Source: Sambucus nigra
Taxonomy: Eukaryota > Streptophyta > Magnoliopsida > Dipsacales > Adoxaceae
Assembly: GCA_949130495.1 (NCBI GenBank)
Contig: OX422208.1
Location: 393,536,561 to 393,600,560 of the forward strand
DNA: 64,000 nucleotides
Direction: 5' to 3'
Part shown: positions 39,324-52,173 of the stretch, one piece after another
Layout: each line of letters starts with the position of its first letter
Numbering within the stretch: position 1 is the first letter of the stretch
Position numbers and translations under genes: made by a program
Notes under the pieces: generated by a model
What the model was told of the DNA's origin: nothing
The model's database searches: none
The model's input: only the letters and a program-made list of their open reading frames with translations

Positions 39324-39885
39324 CAAACTCCTTAGGCCGGAAGTGATTCAGGACACTTCGGCAAGGATAGAGATGATACGAAGCCGTATTCGGGTAGCTC
39401 AGGACCGGCAGAAGAGTTGTGCTGATTCCAAGAGGTTCTTTAGAGAATTCAAGGTGGGGGACCAGGTGTTACTCAGAGTATCTCCTATGAAGGGGATTAT
39501 GCATTTTGGGAAGAAGGGGAAACTGGCACCAAGATACGTGGTGTCCTATCACCAAGAGGATTGGGCCAGTTGCGTATAGACTTGGGTTACGGGAGCACTT
39601 GCGTAGGATTCATGATGTGTTCCATATTTCCTCGCTAAGGAAATATCATAGGGACGATTTGGCCCGTACTCAAATTTCTTTAGAGGACATCGATCTTCAG
39701 CCTGATAGTTCCTATAAGGAGGGGTTGATTGCTATTCTGGACCACAGCAAGAGGAAACTGAGGTCGAAGATAGTACATTAGTACGCGTGCAGTGGCGGCA
39801 TCATAATGCTGAGGAATCCACATGGAAGCCGGAGGATGAGATGCGCGAACATTATCCAGAACTATTTTTACCAGGTATTCATTAG
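39324..39885 (+). pseudogene. Tekay-2 integrase C-terminus and chromodomain-like tail (broken)
   Basis: Continues integrase after the insert: NKLLRPEVIQDTSARIEM, SCADSKRFFREF, then after a frame change LGLREHLRRIHDVFHISSLR and DIDLQPDSSYKEGLIAIL. The chromodomain-like end reads NAEESTWKPEDEM and HYPELFLPGIH in another frame, with the stop at 39883-39885. Frameshifts lie near 39550 and after 39780. Both Tekay copies share this tail. Confidence 0.88.
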
Positions 39886-39911
39886 TTCAGAATTTCGGGA
39901 CAAAATTCTAT

Positions 39912-39925
39912 TATTAGGGGGGAAG
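39912..39925 (+). other. Polypurine tract of Tekay-2
   Basis: TATTAGGGGGGAAG directly before the 3' LTR. Confidence 0.85.
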
Positions 39926-39927
39926 TA

Positions 39928-42823
39928 TGTAATACCCCGTAATTTTATTGATTTTTATTTAAGGGATTATTTGAATTAAATGAGAATTAATTGGGAATTA
40001 ATTCGGATATAAATACTAGCGAGATGTGAGTTGGTATTTGATTATGATGTTAAAATCGAATTTTTCTGAGTATATATGGTAATATATGAGTATTGAAAAT
40101 ATTAAAGTTGTTGCGAGGCAGAAATACGACAATTTAGAAAATTAAGTCGGGACGCGCGTGTCAGTCGCGTTAGGAATGAATTTAATTATATTAAAAATTA
40201 ATTTATATTTTTATCAACCTAATGGTCATTTTGAGTGCACCAACGTGTCCGGAAGGGTCGAAATAGTTCGAAAACACTAGCCGGGGGTTTAGTTTGGGTC
40301 TCGGGGCATTTTTAGGCCAAACCGACAACCTAGAAGGGTATTTTGGTAATTTTAAAAATTAAGGGATTAAAACCCACGAATTTTAGAGGTAATTTAGATA
40401 TTATTAAAAGGGACACTAAGGCCATTATCAGCCAAAAGTGAGAGAGTGGGCTACGGAGGTTTTTGAGAGAAGTTAGAAGAGAGGTTAAAGGAGGATCTAA
40501 GCCAAACCATCTCCACACCATCATTTTGAAAGGAATTTGTGAACGCAAAGAAGAGAGATCCAACCTTGATCATTAACAACGAATCAGAACATCGTATTTA
40601 AGGCAAGTGATTTGATATTATTAAGTTGAATGAATATTTCTTCTATGTTTAGTGTAAAAACTGTATTTGCCTTGAAAGTTTTGAGGAGAACCTAATGAAA
40701 TTTTTACAAAAACTCTAATGTTTGGTTAGGGATTGCATGTATAATGACTATGGACGAATTTGTTACCCCAAAAATTAACTTTGATGATTTAAAAACGGAT
40801 TAATGATGAGTATTTAGGCACAATAAAATTCTAGGTTCATGTTCATAGGGTTTGGGGTAAAATTTGGGGATTTATGATAATTGCATGTTGATTAGGAGAA
40901 TTTGACCCAAAAATATGTTAAGAAGCGACCTAAGAGGACTTAAAGTAGTTTAATAACATTAAAACGTATTTGGGATGATCTTAGGATGGATTTAGAGAAG
41001 AGAAAGATGTAGAAAAACGAGTTGGAAAATTTCTGGGCGTATTTTGCCATCTCGTTAGAAGACCTGCCCAGGTCGTTCGGACGACCTCATTCAAATGAGC
41101 TTCAAATGAGATGACAATATCCTTTCTAACGAGTTCGTTCGAAGACTTCGTTCGAACGAACCTTGTTCGAACGAGATTTCTAACGATTTGACAGAATGGC
41201 CTTTTTAGGCCTGATTTTATTTCAAACTTCCAGTAGACTTATTTAACTGAGTGTTAACCTTGCCTTGTTGACCAGTGGGTATAGTTGTGAGAGTTGAGTA
41301 CGTTGAGGAGTAAAACTTAGAGTTTTTTAGTAAACCGGATGACATTTATAGGTTAGGAAATAAGTATCTAAAATTATGACGTGAGAAGGGTTGACAACTT
41401 TAATGTATATTAATCGGGGACTTGTAAACGTGCTACATTAAATGACGGTATAGGGATGAGAAATATACATCTATCAATATTATAAGATATCTAAGATGTG
41501 TGAATACTTAGTATACGTACTTATCTATGTATAACATACCTACCGCACTTGCTATCACGGGAGGTCGGCGTTCGATCAGGGCCATCTAATCTTTGTGTGC
41601 CTATGGGGGGATTTAGATTGGTACCTCGAGGACATAGGTCAGAGAATGGCTTATTGAGGAGTTAATAAGTTAGGTGATCATGGGAGCGTAGGTATGTGCG
41701 TGACCCATGTGATGTGAGCTATGTTCGCCTCCATTATGTGTGATTGTTGTTTATTGAAACGATTCCTGAGAGATTCAGAATACGTGGTCCTTATGTACGT
41801 GATGTACCGAGATTCGATAGCAGAGTATGTGTGCACCGCAGCTTAGTCTCGGGGGTGCCAGTATGGTATATTTATGATGAGAATAATATACTGTTAATTG
41901 AAATGAACTTTCATGTATAAATGTAAGTGTGAATAATAACAACATTTTAGTAGAGTTAAAAATGGAAAATCCTTAGTGATTAGTATTACTAATTTTGAGA
42001 ACTAAGAAGAAAAGTAAAACTCTCTGCTTAAATTAAGATGTCGGGAATTGGATTGTGAATCGTATAGTAATGTTAGATTGTGTATTGGACTAGTTAGATA
42101 TGGGAATAACTAGAACGGGTACGGGTACGGTAGGTGTGAACAATTAGTTGAGAGGGGAGGAACTCATGTGAGTGCATGCACTATCATGTATTTTATATTC
42201 ACTGTTTAATGACATTAAACACTTGCTGTATTTTAAACTGTTTTCACAATCCGGCTCTGGCTCGTTTGCTTTCAAATCTTTTTTCTTGTAAAACCTTTTA
42301 GGTGCCCAGCCACAAGGATACCAATCATAGGAGTTCCATTTCGGTGATGTGCTGTAGCTGCTGTGGAAGCTACATGACCTCGATAGTAGACGCCTCCACT
42401 TTCTATCTTGACTCTACTTCAGATCTACTCATCTATAGGGCATGTCGCCCCATTTCTTTTAGAAACATCTTATCTATTCAGTTTCATTCCAGGGTTGGAT
42501 GTAATTAAATTATGATTCCGACTTTATACAGTTTTATTCAGTATTTCGAATTATTTCTGAGGAGTGTTCGTCCAGATTTATTTATTACTTTATCATTGTA
42601 GTGTGACTGTAATGTCGTTGTGGTATCATTATTTCTTAACTTAATACTTATTGCATGTTAATTGGATTTAATTAAAATTGACAACTCACTTTTTAAATAT
42701 TAGGTGGCTAGTAATTGTTAAAACATTTTTCGACAGTGATGCTATGAACTGAACCAACTTGACATTTTTAATTAATTTGAATAAACGAGTAGCGACCCGG
42801 TATTTAATTAGTTAGGGTGTCAC
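39928..42823 (+). repeat. 3' LTR of Tekay-2
   Basis: 2896 bp, TGTAATACCCCG to GGGTGTCAC. A palindrome cluster lies at about 41045-41190. The last base expected (A) is C, and the flank does not repeat TTGCT, so the end has been altered after insertion. Confidence 0.9.
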
Positions 42824-44587
42824 CCTACTATTCGTCGGGTTAGACCACCCACTGCGCACAACCTCCACCGATAGTATCCACTAGAGTAGGTATGTTTCAC
42901 ATATATCAATCACACATAAATACATTCATACATATATATACTATCTCTATACCCATATATATATATATATAAATATAAAATCGGCTAACCATACATGTCA
43001 CTCGTAGCACTAGCCTATATTCTACGAATCTAAAACCAACTCCCAAATCAATAAGTAGTCACTTTCTTATTTTTATATCACAATTATATTTTTATTCTGG
43101 ACACTAAGCCTATCTCAATCTACCCCGTGCCCTTGTTAAATCCGAATTTTCCATTCGAGTCTATAATTATATTTTCAAGTGTCGCTCATCATAAACACTC
43201 CTAAATCCTTACCCTAATTTTATTCCCTGCTAATACCAAGATAATAATATGATACTGAAATCTCAGAAGACCTAAAGACCCTCTACGGACCTTTTAATAT
43301 AATCCAGATCCCAACCGTGTCAATAATACATTAAAACACCTAACCTAGACTGAGCAGGGCAGCCGAACATTGTCAAAATCTACAATTGTAGGCTTGTTTT
43401 GAAAAGGCTGAAAAATCTTATCCAAATATTACTAATCTGACTTTAGATTTAGATTCGACATGAAAAATTAAGTCAGGCATGTGTTTTGAAGTTTTCTCAA
43501 ACATCTTCCGAAAGCACTCAAAAAGAGTATCCACAACTCTCTAAAGTGACTCTTGTCATTCTTCTCGTTTTTGACGCTTTGACTTTCGTTTTTGTCCTCT
43601 ATATTTGCTCTTCTTAGATTTAACATCATCCCTAACATACCTTATGATTAATATACATATTTTCACATATTAATTGATCCAATAAATCATCTATAACACG
43701 GGATTCAACATAAACTATCCACAATTAATCCACCTTAATTCTTATATCCCATTTTTATAGATTTATAATTTTAAGATCACATCTATTCATCACAATTAAA
43801 TTTCATATTTCTCATCAAGATTTCAACTTTTATATGAACTAAATTCATATTTCATATGAGATAAATAACCATTTTTATTTCTATAGATTCATCCCCAAAA
43901 ATTCCATTTTTCTCATGTGAATCCCACCTAAAGTTCATATTTATTTTTCACCAATAATGATATGAACTAAAAGACAACATATAATATCAAATAAAGTTAA
44001 AAACTTGCCCTAAAATTTTAGAAGAGTCTAAATCATTTATCGTGCGATTATTCTAGTCTAGAAATCCCTTCAAATTCCTTCCCACTCTTGCCTTTCTTGA
44101 TCTCCCATTTGATTTTCCTTCACCTTTCTCTCTTCTCTCAAGCTTCGGTGATTTAAAATGAGTCATTGGCTACCTCGCCCATCTAAAACCCTTTGATATA
44201 AATACCTCCATATGGGTACCATATAGCTTAAAAAGTACCCAAATCTGATTGTAACCCCTGGGTACCTAATTCTGACTAACTCGATCCATTCTGGATCATC
44301 CGTGCACTAGAAATCACCATTCGAGTCACCTATAATCAATTTACCATCTTATTCCCAACTCGACCACACACATGCATCCCGAATAAGATCATTTTAACCC
44401 ATCGCTTTTACCCTTATACGACATAATATAAAATAATACAATTCCATTTACTTATCACACAAGTAAAGATTACAACACGTAAATATTAATCCCAAAATAA
44501 CTTGTTAATATTATTTAATTTACTTTATTTCTCAAATTAATTACATTATATATAATTTAAATATTTCCAAAAACAAAGGGTGTTACA
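42824..44587 (-). repeat. Right part of the old Tekay-like LTR
   Basis: Resumes after Tekay-2 and ends GGGTGTTACA. Total LTR length with the left part is about 3.07 kb. An AT microsatellite lies near 42950-42972. No gene. Confidence 0.68.
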
Positions 44588-44601
44588 TACTTCCTCTTTA
44601 C
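44588..44601 (-). other. Decayed polypurine tract of the old Tekay-like element
   Basis: The minus strand reads GTAAAGAGGAAGTA before the LTR. The adjacent GAATTTCGTCTCAAAAATTC corresponds to GAATTTCGTCCCGAAATTC next to the Tekay-1 tract. Confidence 0.6.
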
Positions 44602-46200
44602 AAATGAATTTCGTCTCAAAAATTCGGATATGCCTAGTACCAAAATTTTTGGATCCTTACATGCACGACATTCTCACGTACCCAAAATCAAATGATGGTT
44701 ACCACCACCTGCACTATACACCCACTGATGGTACCCCCTGATTAAAGACCTACTCTCTGCAGTCCAAAACTAGAAACTAGTCTATTTAAATCACTTTACA
44801 CTAGTATACAACATCGTTCTTAATGTCTCACCTTGATGACGATTTATAAAAAAACATAAAGATCCTGCTAAAAATATTCCAATAAGACGAGCCTATACAC
44901 CACTGGCTCTATCAACTTCATACCAAGGAAAGGACCCAACATCCCTATGTGTCAACGCCTATTTTTGTTAAACCACATAACTCCCTCTATGTGAGACATC
45001 CATACTAACACCTAACCACAAATGTTAGACTTCAAAAACTTTGGTTCATGATGATGTAACTCATATGGCACTCCTGGACTATGCGAAATAATTTTTGATT
45101 AGCTTAATCCATGTCGAAAAACTCTAAATCATTTCCATCCAGTGAACTTGTTATCTCCCACCTCTAACCATCCAGAGAGCGGACGACAAGGTTTTTCGCA
45201 AAAAGTGTCAAACGGGTCCTAACCAACAATAAACTTGTATGAGTTATTACATGCAACTCTACCAATAATAATTACTCTTAGCAATTACCCCAACATCCAG
45301 AATACACATACCTCGCGTTGTCCAACATTTTGGTCACCTCCCCGTCTACTTCTTGGTTCATAGGTGACACGTCTTTGTCAATATGGAATACCCTCTCCAT
45401 CTCGGTGAACCAATTCCACAAGCCAAATGGTATTTTGACCTTTTTGCAATGTTGGTAACCCAAACAATGAACTTTATTAGTCTGCATATTTATTCCATCA
45501 GTGGAGTCACCAATTTTTGCAAAATTCTTGTTGATTGCCTCGGCCTAGTCTTTCCCCATTTATGAGTGGTGCACCTGAAGACAACTTCGCAATGTCTCAC
45601 TCCACTCTGATCTACACACTCTACATTCCACAGTACGTGGTACCTTTTACTCCCCTTCCCAGGTTATGCTAAAACCCGTAACCCATGTGTCTTCTCCAAA
45701 ATTGAGAACTTCCTGGGTCCTTTTCACGTTGTGAAAATCAACATCAGATTTACGCGCAAGCCACCCTCAAAATTTGTCTGAGCATAACTCTGTGCTAATT
45801 CCCCAAAACTATTGGATCCTCCATTCACAAGAGATATCCTTCACATGTGTCTTCCCAGTATTTTAACCCCTTTCGAGTGTGATAGTTCCACTTGCTGTAC
45901 ACATATTCAGACTATCTTCCTCCCCGAAGAAAGTTCAGTCCAGTTTATAATTCCAATTCTGCTTCTAACTGCCCCACAACCATACAACTCAAGTTCAACA
46001 CATTTATATCCACATATCCTTATATCGAATGATACTTAAAATTAAATTTACCAGGGTACCCCAACACCCTATATCTCGTGCATATCTACAAAAATATCAC
46101 ATAAGTAACATTTTTATATCACACTCAACCCCGCATTCTCATCATGGTTATACAAGAAGGGTATAGTCGATTACCCTACTAATCATGACTTAATTTTTCT
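44602..46200 (-). pseudogene. Decayed integrase/pol of the old Tekay-like element
   Basis: At 45090-45270 the minus strand reads ACNNSYKF, then CRPLSGWLEVGDNKFTG, matching the integrase region NNSY...CRSP-CWLEVG(D/E)NK of the Tekay copies. The ORF 45278-45487 contains EVDGEVTKMLDNARYVY, a mutated form of the TDGQ-ERTNQMLEDMLR region. Elsewhere up to 46200 nothing is readable. Confidence 0.55.
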
Positions 46201-46209
46201 CGAGATTTT

Positions 46210-46952
46210 CCCACTTATCAATTAGTGGGGAAAAACTTTCTCAGTCCTTCTATGGCCATACCCGATCCTCGGGCCGGGAGAGGATCCTGGTCCCATGCAT
46301 CCCTCTCGGGAGCGCTTCGGCCGAAGTCATTGATGAGGTGAAAAATATAGATAGATGGAGTCGCTAGTCTATTTTACTCAAAACAGACAAAAGAAAAGGG
46401 AGCCATCCTGAAGGACAGCATCCGAAGACATACTGATATATACGAAACCAAAATGATTCCAAAAGGGTCCGGAGGCTAAGTTACGAAATGGGGAAGGTGT
46501 TAGGAACCCATTCCGCCCTTACGGTCTCTCATTGGTTATTTCTATTTTCCTATATTTCTCCATGATATGTGCGCAAGTGTATACGTAGCGGAGATAGGAA
46601 TCATCAACTTGCATCATGGCAGAGATAAAGCGAGTCATCCACAGGAATGTTCTTATAAGTAATATTAGAAAAATAGGATTTACGCGATTATCCTAATGTT
46701 GATCGTTATAACGAAATGATAACACATATGGAATAATACGCCAGTAAGCATAAATATACGTGTATGTGAATATATAGAATCTAAGGGAGTTAAGTTTAAA
46801 GAACATAGAAAAAAAAAGAAAAAGAAAAGTAGGAAAAGGACTTGAGTCTCGGGTTTTACCCCGAGACGCCTACATAGCCTATAGAGGAATCAAAGTCTAC
46901 GTAGTTCGTATGCAAATGATGGTGGGATTTATCCCATAGATCCAATCGACGA
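46210..46952 (-). repeat. Tat 3' LTR, outer part
   Basis: Contains GGAGTCGC, GGTCCGGAGG and GGGGAAGGTGTTAGGAACCC, which resemble blocks I know from Tat/Ogre LTRs in many plants. No ORF. The exact outer end and target duplication are not visible. Confidence 0.5.
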
Positions 46953-48217
46953 TGTAAGGACATAAATTTCCAATTGAGTTCCTGTATTGTTTTGACTTAA
47001 TTCCGTGAACAAAACTGTGTTTGTAATATGCCGTAGGGAGAAGTTTATTTTATCACGATCCCACTTGGTCTATGACGTATTGAAGAAATTGAAGACGTTG
47101 AGGCAAAGCTTTAAAGAAATAATCATGCCGATGTTTATTTGGTGCAAGTTTACTCGTCTTCAAAGTTAATTTCATTCCGAGATCACTCAGGTATGAATGC
47201 GTATAATTAATGGTGCTCAGAATTATTTTATAAAAGATAAGGATGTAATTTTTATAAAGAAAATGATTTTAAATGCTTTAAATGAGTTTTAATGGTTTAA
47301 ACTTCGTTTTAGGATGATAAGCTCGAAATAGATTTTGACTAATTTGAATCTCTTTGTTAAGAGACGTTTTTATCTGAAAGTCAAAGAAAGTCAAACTTTC
47401 GCAAGGTCGCTCGAACGACATTGGATCTCCTTCGAATGAGATACAATGTCGCGCGAATGACATGCTTAAGTCGTTCGAACGACACATTTTTCGAGGTGGT
47501 ATTTAAATCCTATTTAAACAGTGTTTGCATCATAATTTCGTAAGTGTGCTTTCTGGAAAATAGTTTTACGAACCAAAACGTTGTTTGCACATGTTTTCTA
47601 AGGTTTAAAAGTCTTTAACACATCCTTAGAGTTTGCAAAGATCCGAGTTATCATTCTTATATGTTCAAGTGATCTTGCGACACCAAAGTTGTTTGTTCTA
47701 CACGTTGAACACTAAGGGTTTTGCGGTGAAGAAGCGACGGACATCGTGTTCGACATCGTAGACGTATCAACGCCATATCGGAGGACACCGAGACATACGT
47801 GGACGCGTGTGTTGTGGACAAAGATCGTGGAAGATGGAATTTCTGCATGGGCACTATTGAAGAACAGTTGAAGATCAGAAGGAGCGTCATGACCCATGGG
47901 GATCGAGTCTTAGTGTAAGGCTAATCTGTCTTTGTAAAACCATTGTTCATAGTGATTGTCTGGCTTGGGCCGTCCGAGGTTGTTTTCCCGCTTTGGGTTT
48001 TTTCCTCGTACATCCGGCGTTGTGAGTATTCTTTACTTTGTTTTACTTGCTTTAATCACTAGATGCATGTTTAGGATTAATCAAGATAAAATTGGTTTAA
48101 AGTAAGAATTGGGATTTCACAACTAGGTTGGTGCATAATTAAAAGTTGGATCTTTTTTGAAGAAAAATTGGTTTTGATTTGAAAACACACATATCGGGCC
48201 ACTCACAACATTTCACA
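46953..48217 (+). repeat. 5' LTR of TR-GAG copy B
   Basis: TGTAAGGACATAAA to ATTTCACA. A cluster of TCGTTCGAACGA-type motifs lies at 47400-47485, followed by a TATTTAAA box. Confidence 0.92.
47511..47518 (+). promoter_or_regulatory. Putative TATA box of TR-GAG copy B
   Basis: TATTTAAA, about 30 bp after the last palindrome of the cluster. It is repeated in the 3' LTR at 52731-52738. It is weaker than the TATA of LTR C, but in the same place relative to the cluster. Confidence 0.45.
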
Positions 48218-48219
48218 AA

Positions 48220-48232
48220 TTGGTATCAAAGC
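48220..48232 (+). other. Primer binding site of TR-GAG copy B
   Basis: TTGGTATCAAAGC just after the LTR, one mismatch to the tRNA-iMet complement. Confidence 0.85.
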
Positions 48233-48277
48233 TAGAAAACATTTTTATTTGTTTTGTGATCCCGTGTGTTTTTAAAG

Positions 48278-50149
48278 ATGAATTTTGGATATAATGAATC
48301 TTCTCGAACTCCTGTTTTTGATGGCACTAATTACACTTATTAGAAGATGAGAATGAGATGTGCTTTAAAATCTATTGATGAGCGAGTTTGCCGTGTAGTT
48401 GAAAAAGGTTGGACACCTCCAGTCACTATTATAGGTGAGGTCACTAGTTTAAAGCCAGTTGATTCATGGACCGAAACTGAACAAAGACTTGCACAGTATA
48501 ATTCTAAAGGTCTGCACGTTATTTCTTCACATGTCACACATGAAGAATCTAACAGAATTATGACTTGCGAAATATCAAAAGAGGCTTGGGATATTTTGGC
48601 ACTCACTCACGAGGGCACTAGCACGGTTAGGGCGTCAAAACTTCAAAATCTCACTACACAGTTTGAGACCATTAGGATGTTAGAGAGTGCGACCTTTGAT
48701 GAGTTTTATGCTAGGTTGTCAAATATTGTCAACTCATCATTTAACTTAGGTGAGAAAATTCCTGACAACCGTGTCATTAAGAAAATCCTTAGGTCTTTGC
48801 CTAGTAGGTTTGATGCGAAAGTGACCATTTTAAACTCCTTGGGTAGGTTAGAGTCAACGAAACTAGAAGAGATTGTAGGTGACATACAAACCTATGAAAT
48901 CGACATTATTACCTCCAAGCAAGTGCCTAATAAAGAAAAGGGTATTGCTTTGAAAACCCGAAAGGAGGAAATTAAAGTTTCGGATTCCGATTCCAATTCT
49001 GATTTTGAGGATGTTGCTTTATTGGCAAAGAAATTTAAAAAATTTATTAAGTTTCAAAAGCAATCGAAAGATGCCAAGAAATTTGAAAAATTCAAGAACA
49101 ACAAAGTGGATCCCACCTTTAAGGATAAGTTTGAAAATCTTAAGAGAGATGAGTTGGATAAGTGTTTTTGGTGTGAAGGGTACGATCACAAGGTTAAGGA
49201 GTGTCCCACTAGACTTAAGAAAGAGGGCAAGCAACCCGTTGTCTATAATGCCACCTTAAGTGATAGTGAATCGAAAGAGGGAGAGAGTTCCCCCATTGAG
49301 CGTAACTTTGTTGCGTTTATGGCATGTCACGTAAGCGACGACGATACAACTCATGTTAATGACACTTCCGAGGAGGTTTTGAGTGAATCCCATGTAAGTG
49401 AGAGTGAAGAGAGTGACGAGGAGGAGATAGATGTGAAAGAATTGCAAAATATGTTTAATGAGTTGTATGCCGAAATGGTGAAGATGAAAAAGGCTAACTC
49501 AAAATTTCAATTTAAGTTGAATGAGCATGCCATAGAAAATAATGATAGTTTGATTGAGGATATTAGGGCATGAGAGAAGAAGTTTAGGGAGAAACTAGTG
49601 TTTCTGGAGAAAGAGAGAGATAATCTCCGTGGTTTGATGGAGTCCTTGAAAAAGGAGATTTTAGAGTTCGAGGAGTCTAGACGTTTGCTCGAGTCTAGGA
49701 TTCACGAGTTAGAGGAGATATTGAAAGACTCATCTAGAGTCAAGATTTATTTGGAGGCTAGGTCGAAGAAGTTAGATAAGATCCTAGACACCGTCCAAAT
49801 TAAGGGAGATAGGGGAGGTATAGGTTTTGGTGAAAGAGTTGTTCCCATTCCCCCCGCACGTGTGAGAAACACTTGGATGGTTAGAAAATGTCCACATAAA
49901 GGTAATCATTCCCACCACCACTTCACTTGCACATTTTGTGGTAGGAAAGGTCACCTTAGGCATTATTGTTACGACCTTAGACAAGCTCCTAGGAAGTTTA
50001 AGAATAAAGTTACCCCAGTTACCCAAACCCCCATGCGTCGTTTTACACCTACTTGGGTTAGGAAATCAGATTTAGTGACTTTAGGAATTAAACTTCATGA
50101 TTCTCGTTTGGGTGCACTTGATTCTTCCCATGCTAAATCTAAAGGATAA
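48278..50149 (+). pseudogene. SIRE-like gag of TR-GAG copy B (two stops)
   Basis: A single frame of 624 codons from ATG 48278. The N-terminus NESSRTPVFDGTNYTY then a stop (TAG 48341, in place of a Trp) and KMRMRCALKSID mark a DUF4219/UBN2-type copia gag. It is followed by a lysine-rich stretch and CCHC knuckle 1, CFWCEGYDHKVKEC (49163-49204). Next come an acidic region (ESEESDEEE), a long coiled coil (about 49440-49790) broken by TGA 49571, and CCHC knuckle 2, CTFCGRKGHLRHYC (49928-49969), with a basic tail. Two knuckles around a coiled coil are typical of SIRE gag. With only two stops in 1.9 kb, it decayed recently. It would need pol supplied by an autonomous SIRE element. Confidence 0.9.
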
Positions 50150-52159
50150 TAGTATTGCCTTGTTTGTCATATGCTAGTTTGCTTCATGATTTATTCATTG
50201 CTAGTATTATGACATGTGTATCATTTTGTATTATATTTTTCATTTGTTTAAGTCTTATTTGAAGAATTCAAAAAGATTTTGCTTTTCTTTGAGTCAAAAT
50301 AGGTGTGAAAAGCCAAAAAGATTTTCGATTTTTGTTTTTGAGTTTACATGTTTGATGTGGCATATTGGTGTGATTGGACCCCCCCATCGTTTGATTATCC
50401 ATGTGGCTAGGACATTTGGTCATTATTATCGATGCTTAGAATGACCTTAACCATTTTTTATATGGGGTTGTTGCGAAGTTGATATTCATCTTGATTCGAC
50501 TTTTTATATATGCCAACATCGCACACATGCACGAGTTTATATGGATGTTTGACTTCTCTTGCATATTTGAATTTGGTGAGGCGTACTTATCTCAATCTTG
50601 TCATATATGCGTAAGTAAACTTAAGGATAAGTGTGCATGTAATAACCATCTATCGTGAGGATTTGAATTGAAAAAATGATTAGTGATTCACGGGAAAAGG
50701 CTGCGAGAGTTCCAAATTAACTCGTCATGAAAGCCACCGTTTAAAAGAGCCCAAAAGAAAAAGCAATATGCTAAGAAAAGGGCCAATAAGATTTTCTCTA
50801 AGTTAAGAATGCTAGAAACCTCAAAAGAACTTGAAAAACTATGTTTATATGAGGGTGTTTGGTTGGAGAAAATTTAAACGGGTTTGCACAACTAATCCTA
50901 ATGTTGAAACATTGCAATTTGACGCTATTGTTTGTAGAATCATCAAAATTCTGGATTTGTGTGCCTGAAGTATGTTTAGTTCGTTAAGCTCACACTTTTA
51001 TTGTCATATGGCTATGATAAAGTTTGATGATTTATCGCTATCAATTAGAGCTTCTTGATCGTTTCGATGTGTTGGAATTGCGACTCATTTGTTGTAATTT
51101 CACGCCAATTCATTCCATGTCCATGTTTGAGCACATCGGTACTATGTTTGCATGTAACTCGCATTTTCAGTTTTTATGAGTTTTTGCGTTTTGTGCGAAA
51201 AACTTACTATTTTAGCACTGTTTTGCTTCTGTCAGTCCCTTCCGGGAATTTTTTTGCCGAAATTTTTTCACTGGACAATACTTTATTATATTTCTGGGAA
51301 ACTGGGAAATTTTGGCAGGTCGCGCGAAGTCGTTCTAACGACATTGCATCTCACGCAAACGACTTCGGCACTTCGTTCGAGCGAATTCCTCATCTCGTTT
51401 GAGTGAAGTCCCTGGCTGGTTCGAACGACAGGGTGAAAAATGTCTTCTGATTGGTTTGCAGTCCTCTAGCTTAATTTGATATATTTTTGGTACTGCAGGA
51501 AGCATTTTTTGGATTAATTGGTTTATATGCTGGTTCTTTTATGTTCCAAATTGGTTTTTGCATATGAGACCGTTTATCCCACTTGATTTGATTGGTATAC
51601 TGTTTGTGTGATTCCTTGGTTTACTAGCTATTATTCTGTCATTACTTGATCTTTTTTAGCTGATTGATTCATGTTTATCTAGCGGTTTTCATTTTTCAAA
51701 ATTAGTATCAACTTGATTCTATTTGGTATCATATTCTCATGCTAGATATTTCATATTAGTTTATCTTTTCACCGGATTGTCTATTCGAGACAAAAAGGGG
51801 GAGAGATGTATGAGATGTAGGGGGAGATTTGTTTAGTGCTTTTATTTGTTTAAAATTGGTATCAAATAATTTCTCACATGTTTCAAATGATATGTTCTTA
51901 TTGACTATATAAATTAGTTTCATTTGTTCCTCCATACTTCACTTGGTATTCGTTTGTTTGTTTCATGTGTGTAGGTATGCTTCAGTGATTTGAGATTTCA
52001 AGTCTACATCACATTCAGACAGTTCATGCTTGCCGGTGCTACATATATTAGTCTCTGTCCTGTACTTTTGATTTTGGGTTTATGCGATGGGATTTAGGCG
52101 TCATACGGCTTGACGGACCGGTTAGGCATTTCACTGGTTTAGTTTTGTCTCGGAATAGT
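50150..52159 (+). other. Noncoding 3' region of TR-GAG copy B
   Basis: About 2 kb between gag and the 3' LTR with no pol-like reading in any frame. It contains a palindrome-rich patch at 51312-51432, purine tracts AAAAAGGGGGAGAG (51790) and GTAGGGGGAGATTTG (51818), and a PBS-like AAATTGGTATCAAA near 51853. Parts align with 15873-18239 of copy A. Confidence 0.7.
51312..51432 (+). promoter_or_regulatory. TTCGAACGA-type motif cluster outside an LTR
   Basis: Repeated GTCGTTCTAACGACAT, CTTCGTTCGAGCGAATT and GGTTCGAACGACAGG half-palindromes in the 3' noncoding region, like those in the LTRs. Its function is unknown. Confidence 0.5.
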
Positions 52160-52171
52160 CAAAGGGAGAGA
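52160..52171 (+). other. Polypurine tract of TR-GAG copy B
   Basis: CAAAGGGAGAGA directly before the 3' LTR. Confidence 0.85.
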
Positions 52172-52173
52172 TT

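Larger units (their letters stand above)
31336..42823 (+). mobile_element. Tekay-2: deleted Tekay/Del chromovirus
   Basis: Plus-strand element with LTRs 31336-34210 and 39928-42823, PBS, PPT and partial pol. It is the same family as Tekay-1 but in the opposite orientation. Gag and protease are deleted, and a 2.59-kb insert (36730-39318) interrupts integrase. LTRs are roughly 94% alike in compared segments. The 5' flank is TTGCT but the 3' flank after GGTGTCAC is CCTAC, so no target duplication is seen and the last A of the LTR is changed or lost. Many stops make it inactive. Confidence 0.9.
30029..46200 (-). mobile_element. Old Tekay-like element split by Tekay-2
   Basis: A TGTGACACCCC end at 30029 and a GGGTGTTACA end at 44587, with Tekay-2 in between, define one LTR. 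To its right come a pyrimidine-rich stretch and a decayed integrase remnant on the minus strand. So this is the 3' LTR and 3' pol of a minus-strand Tekay relative. Gag, most of pol and the 5' LTR are not visible. It cuts off LTR C on the left, so it inserted after that LTR. The right limit is approximate. Confidence 0.65.

Noticed and set aside
47657..47897. Minus-strand ORFs in the TR-GAG copy B LTR, repeated at 52877-53110
   Set aside because: They are antisense in an LTR and carry no domain; they repeat only because the LTR repeats.
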